Shown: positions 63,516 to 64,000 of the stretch, one piece after another | How the letters are laid out: every line of letters begins with the position of its first letter | Numbering within the stretch: position 1 is the stretch's first letter | DNA from: SAR116 cluster bacterium AG-337-N21 | GTDB taxonomy: Bacteria; Pseudomonadota; Alphaproteobacteria; Puniceispirillales; Marisalimonadaceae | DNA length: 64,000 nucleotides | Assembly (NCBI GenBank): GCA_003282145.1 | Contig: QBZZ01000004.1 | Span: 1 to 64,000 of the forward strand | Reading direction: 5' to 3' | Program-made: the position numbers and the translations under genes | The notes under the pieces: model-generated | Seen by the model: the letters and a program-made list of their open reading frames with translations, nothing else | The model's database searches: none | Told to the model about the DNA's origin: nothing

Positions 63516-64000
63516 TTAAAATTTATAATCTTTATTAAATAATTTTATAATAGATGTCCCGTCTAAATTTTCCTTCGAATTTTCAGATAATATTGTAAAT
63601 AATTGTTTAGTTAGATTTGTCATTGGAAGAGGTATGTTTTTTTTATCTCCAAGTTCTGAGACCATAGTTAAATCTTTAAGAATTTGAGACGTATAACCTT
63701 GTGGTTTAAAATCTCTATTTATCATTTTTGGAAATAAATGTTTTAACAAATTTGAACCCGCATGACCGTCACGTAGTGCATCTGGAATTTTTTTTGCATC
63801 AATCCCCCAAGCCTCAGCAAATGACAATGCCTCTGCTAAAATTGTGTAATTATTGAGGACTAAGATTTGATTTATCATTTTTACGATTTGCCCTGATCCA
63901 GTTGGCCCAAAGTAAGTAAAATTAGATGAAATATTTTTTAGGATTGGTGATACTTTCTTAACAATCCTTTTTTCTCCACCGATCATTAAAGCTAAGGTAC
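63516..64000 (-). CDS. 3-hydroxyisobutyrate dehydrogenase-family oxidoreductase (5' end outside window)
   Basis: C-terminal part of a beta-hydroxyacid dehydrogenase, incomplete because the coding sequence continues past base 64000. The visible frame reads TLALMIGGEKRIVKKVSPIL, then YFGPTGSGQIVKMINQILVLNNYTILAEALSFAEAWGID, the conserved G-x-G-x-x-x-K-x-x-N helix with catalytic Lys, and YTSQILKDLTMVSELG with the family KDL segment. The in-frame ATG at 63986 is internal, since the preceding residues (TLAL) match the family. Substrates could be 3-hydroxyisobutyrate, tartronate semialdehyde or 6-phosphogluconate-like acids. It ends just before the amidohydrolase gene. Confidence 0.87.
   Translation of the reverse strand, partial: TLALMIGGEKRIVKKVSPILKNISSNFTYFGPTGSGQIVKMINQILVLNNYTILAEALSFAEAWGIDAKKIPDALRDGHAGSNLLKHLFPKMINRDFKPQGYTSQILKDLTMVSELGDKKNIPLPMTNLTKQLFTILSENSKENLDGTSIIKLFNKDYKF

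Noticed and set aside
1-64000. CRISPR arrays, insertion sequences, prophage or tRNA genes
   Set aside because: Reading the intergenic stretches on both strands I saw no regularly spaced repeats, transposase, integrase or tRNA cloverleaf. Most gaps are under 150 bases, and the only non-coding stretch over 300 bases holds rnpB and the mraZ upstream region.

Overview
The window is a strongly AT-rich stretch of bacterial chromosome with very tight gene packing. The gene content and order point to an alphaproteobacterium. The markers are a cpoB-tilS-ftsH-folP-glmM run, an alphaproteobacterial-type serC followed by serA, hisZ beside purA, an RpoH sigma factor with the RpoH box, and a complete division and cell-wall (dcw) cluster running on into ftsZ-lpxC-bamD-recN-ligA. 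Low GC, overlapping genes and very short spacers suggest a streamlined, probably marine, free-living lineage. I cannot place it more precisely. The genes indicate a Gram-negative envelope: LpxC, BamD, MlaA/MlaC, CpoB, and a MurE with the DNPR motif that goes with meso-diaminopimelate.

Layout. 1-7.6 kb (+): cpoB, tilS, ftsH, folP, glmM, thiD. 7.6-8.2 kb (-): a GST-like gene. 8.2-13.6 kb (+): serC-serA behind a putative structured leader, then hisZ and purA. 13.6-15.6 kb (-): rpoH and rluD. 15.6-17.1 kb (+): a small membrane protein and a threonine aldolase. 17.1-20.6 kb: a small YggT-like membrane protein (-), ettA (+), and the mlaC/mlaA lipid-transport pair (-). 20.8-25.8 kb (+): uvrD/pcrA, prmA, aminopeptidase P. 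25.8-49.5 kb (-): one long run, transcribed as mraZ-rsmH-ftsL-ftsI-murE-murF-mraY-murD-ftsW-murG-murC-murB-ddl-ftsQ-ftsA-ftsZ-lpxC-bamD-recN-ligA. 49.65-49.99 kb (-): the RNase P RNA gene rnpB. 50.0-52.6 kb (-): uup, whose reading frame is broken at an A8 tract, and a TerB/J-domain gene. 52.7-54.3 kb (+): TusA-like, PlsC-like, DUF2237 and a 62-residue unknown. 54.3-64 kb: bactofilin, nudC, an Old Yellow Enzyme homologue, a voltage-gated-type K+ channel, an SDR, a nitroreductase, an alpha/beta hydrolase, a CaiB-type CoA transferase with a crotonase-fold partner, a COG3618-type amidohydrolase, and a 3-hydroxyisobutyrate dehydrogenase-family gene cut by the window edge.

The first 52 kb is mostly core housekeeping. 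The last 10 kb looks like an accessory metabolic region of mixed oxidoreductases and acyl-CoA enzymes. I did not find a convincing undescribed system, CRISPR array, prophage, insertion sequence or tRNA gene. The points most worth a second look are: the uup frameshift at a perfect slippery heptamer; phased TGGGA repeats (MraZ-type boxes) upstream of mraZ but on the opposite strand to mraZ; a leader upstream of serC that can pair across its ribosome-binding site; the missing catalytic glutamates in the crotonase-like protein; divergent genes whose start codons share the same CATG; frequent TTG starts; and nine out of nine convergent gene pairs overlapping or almost touching.
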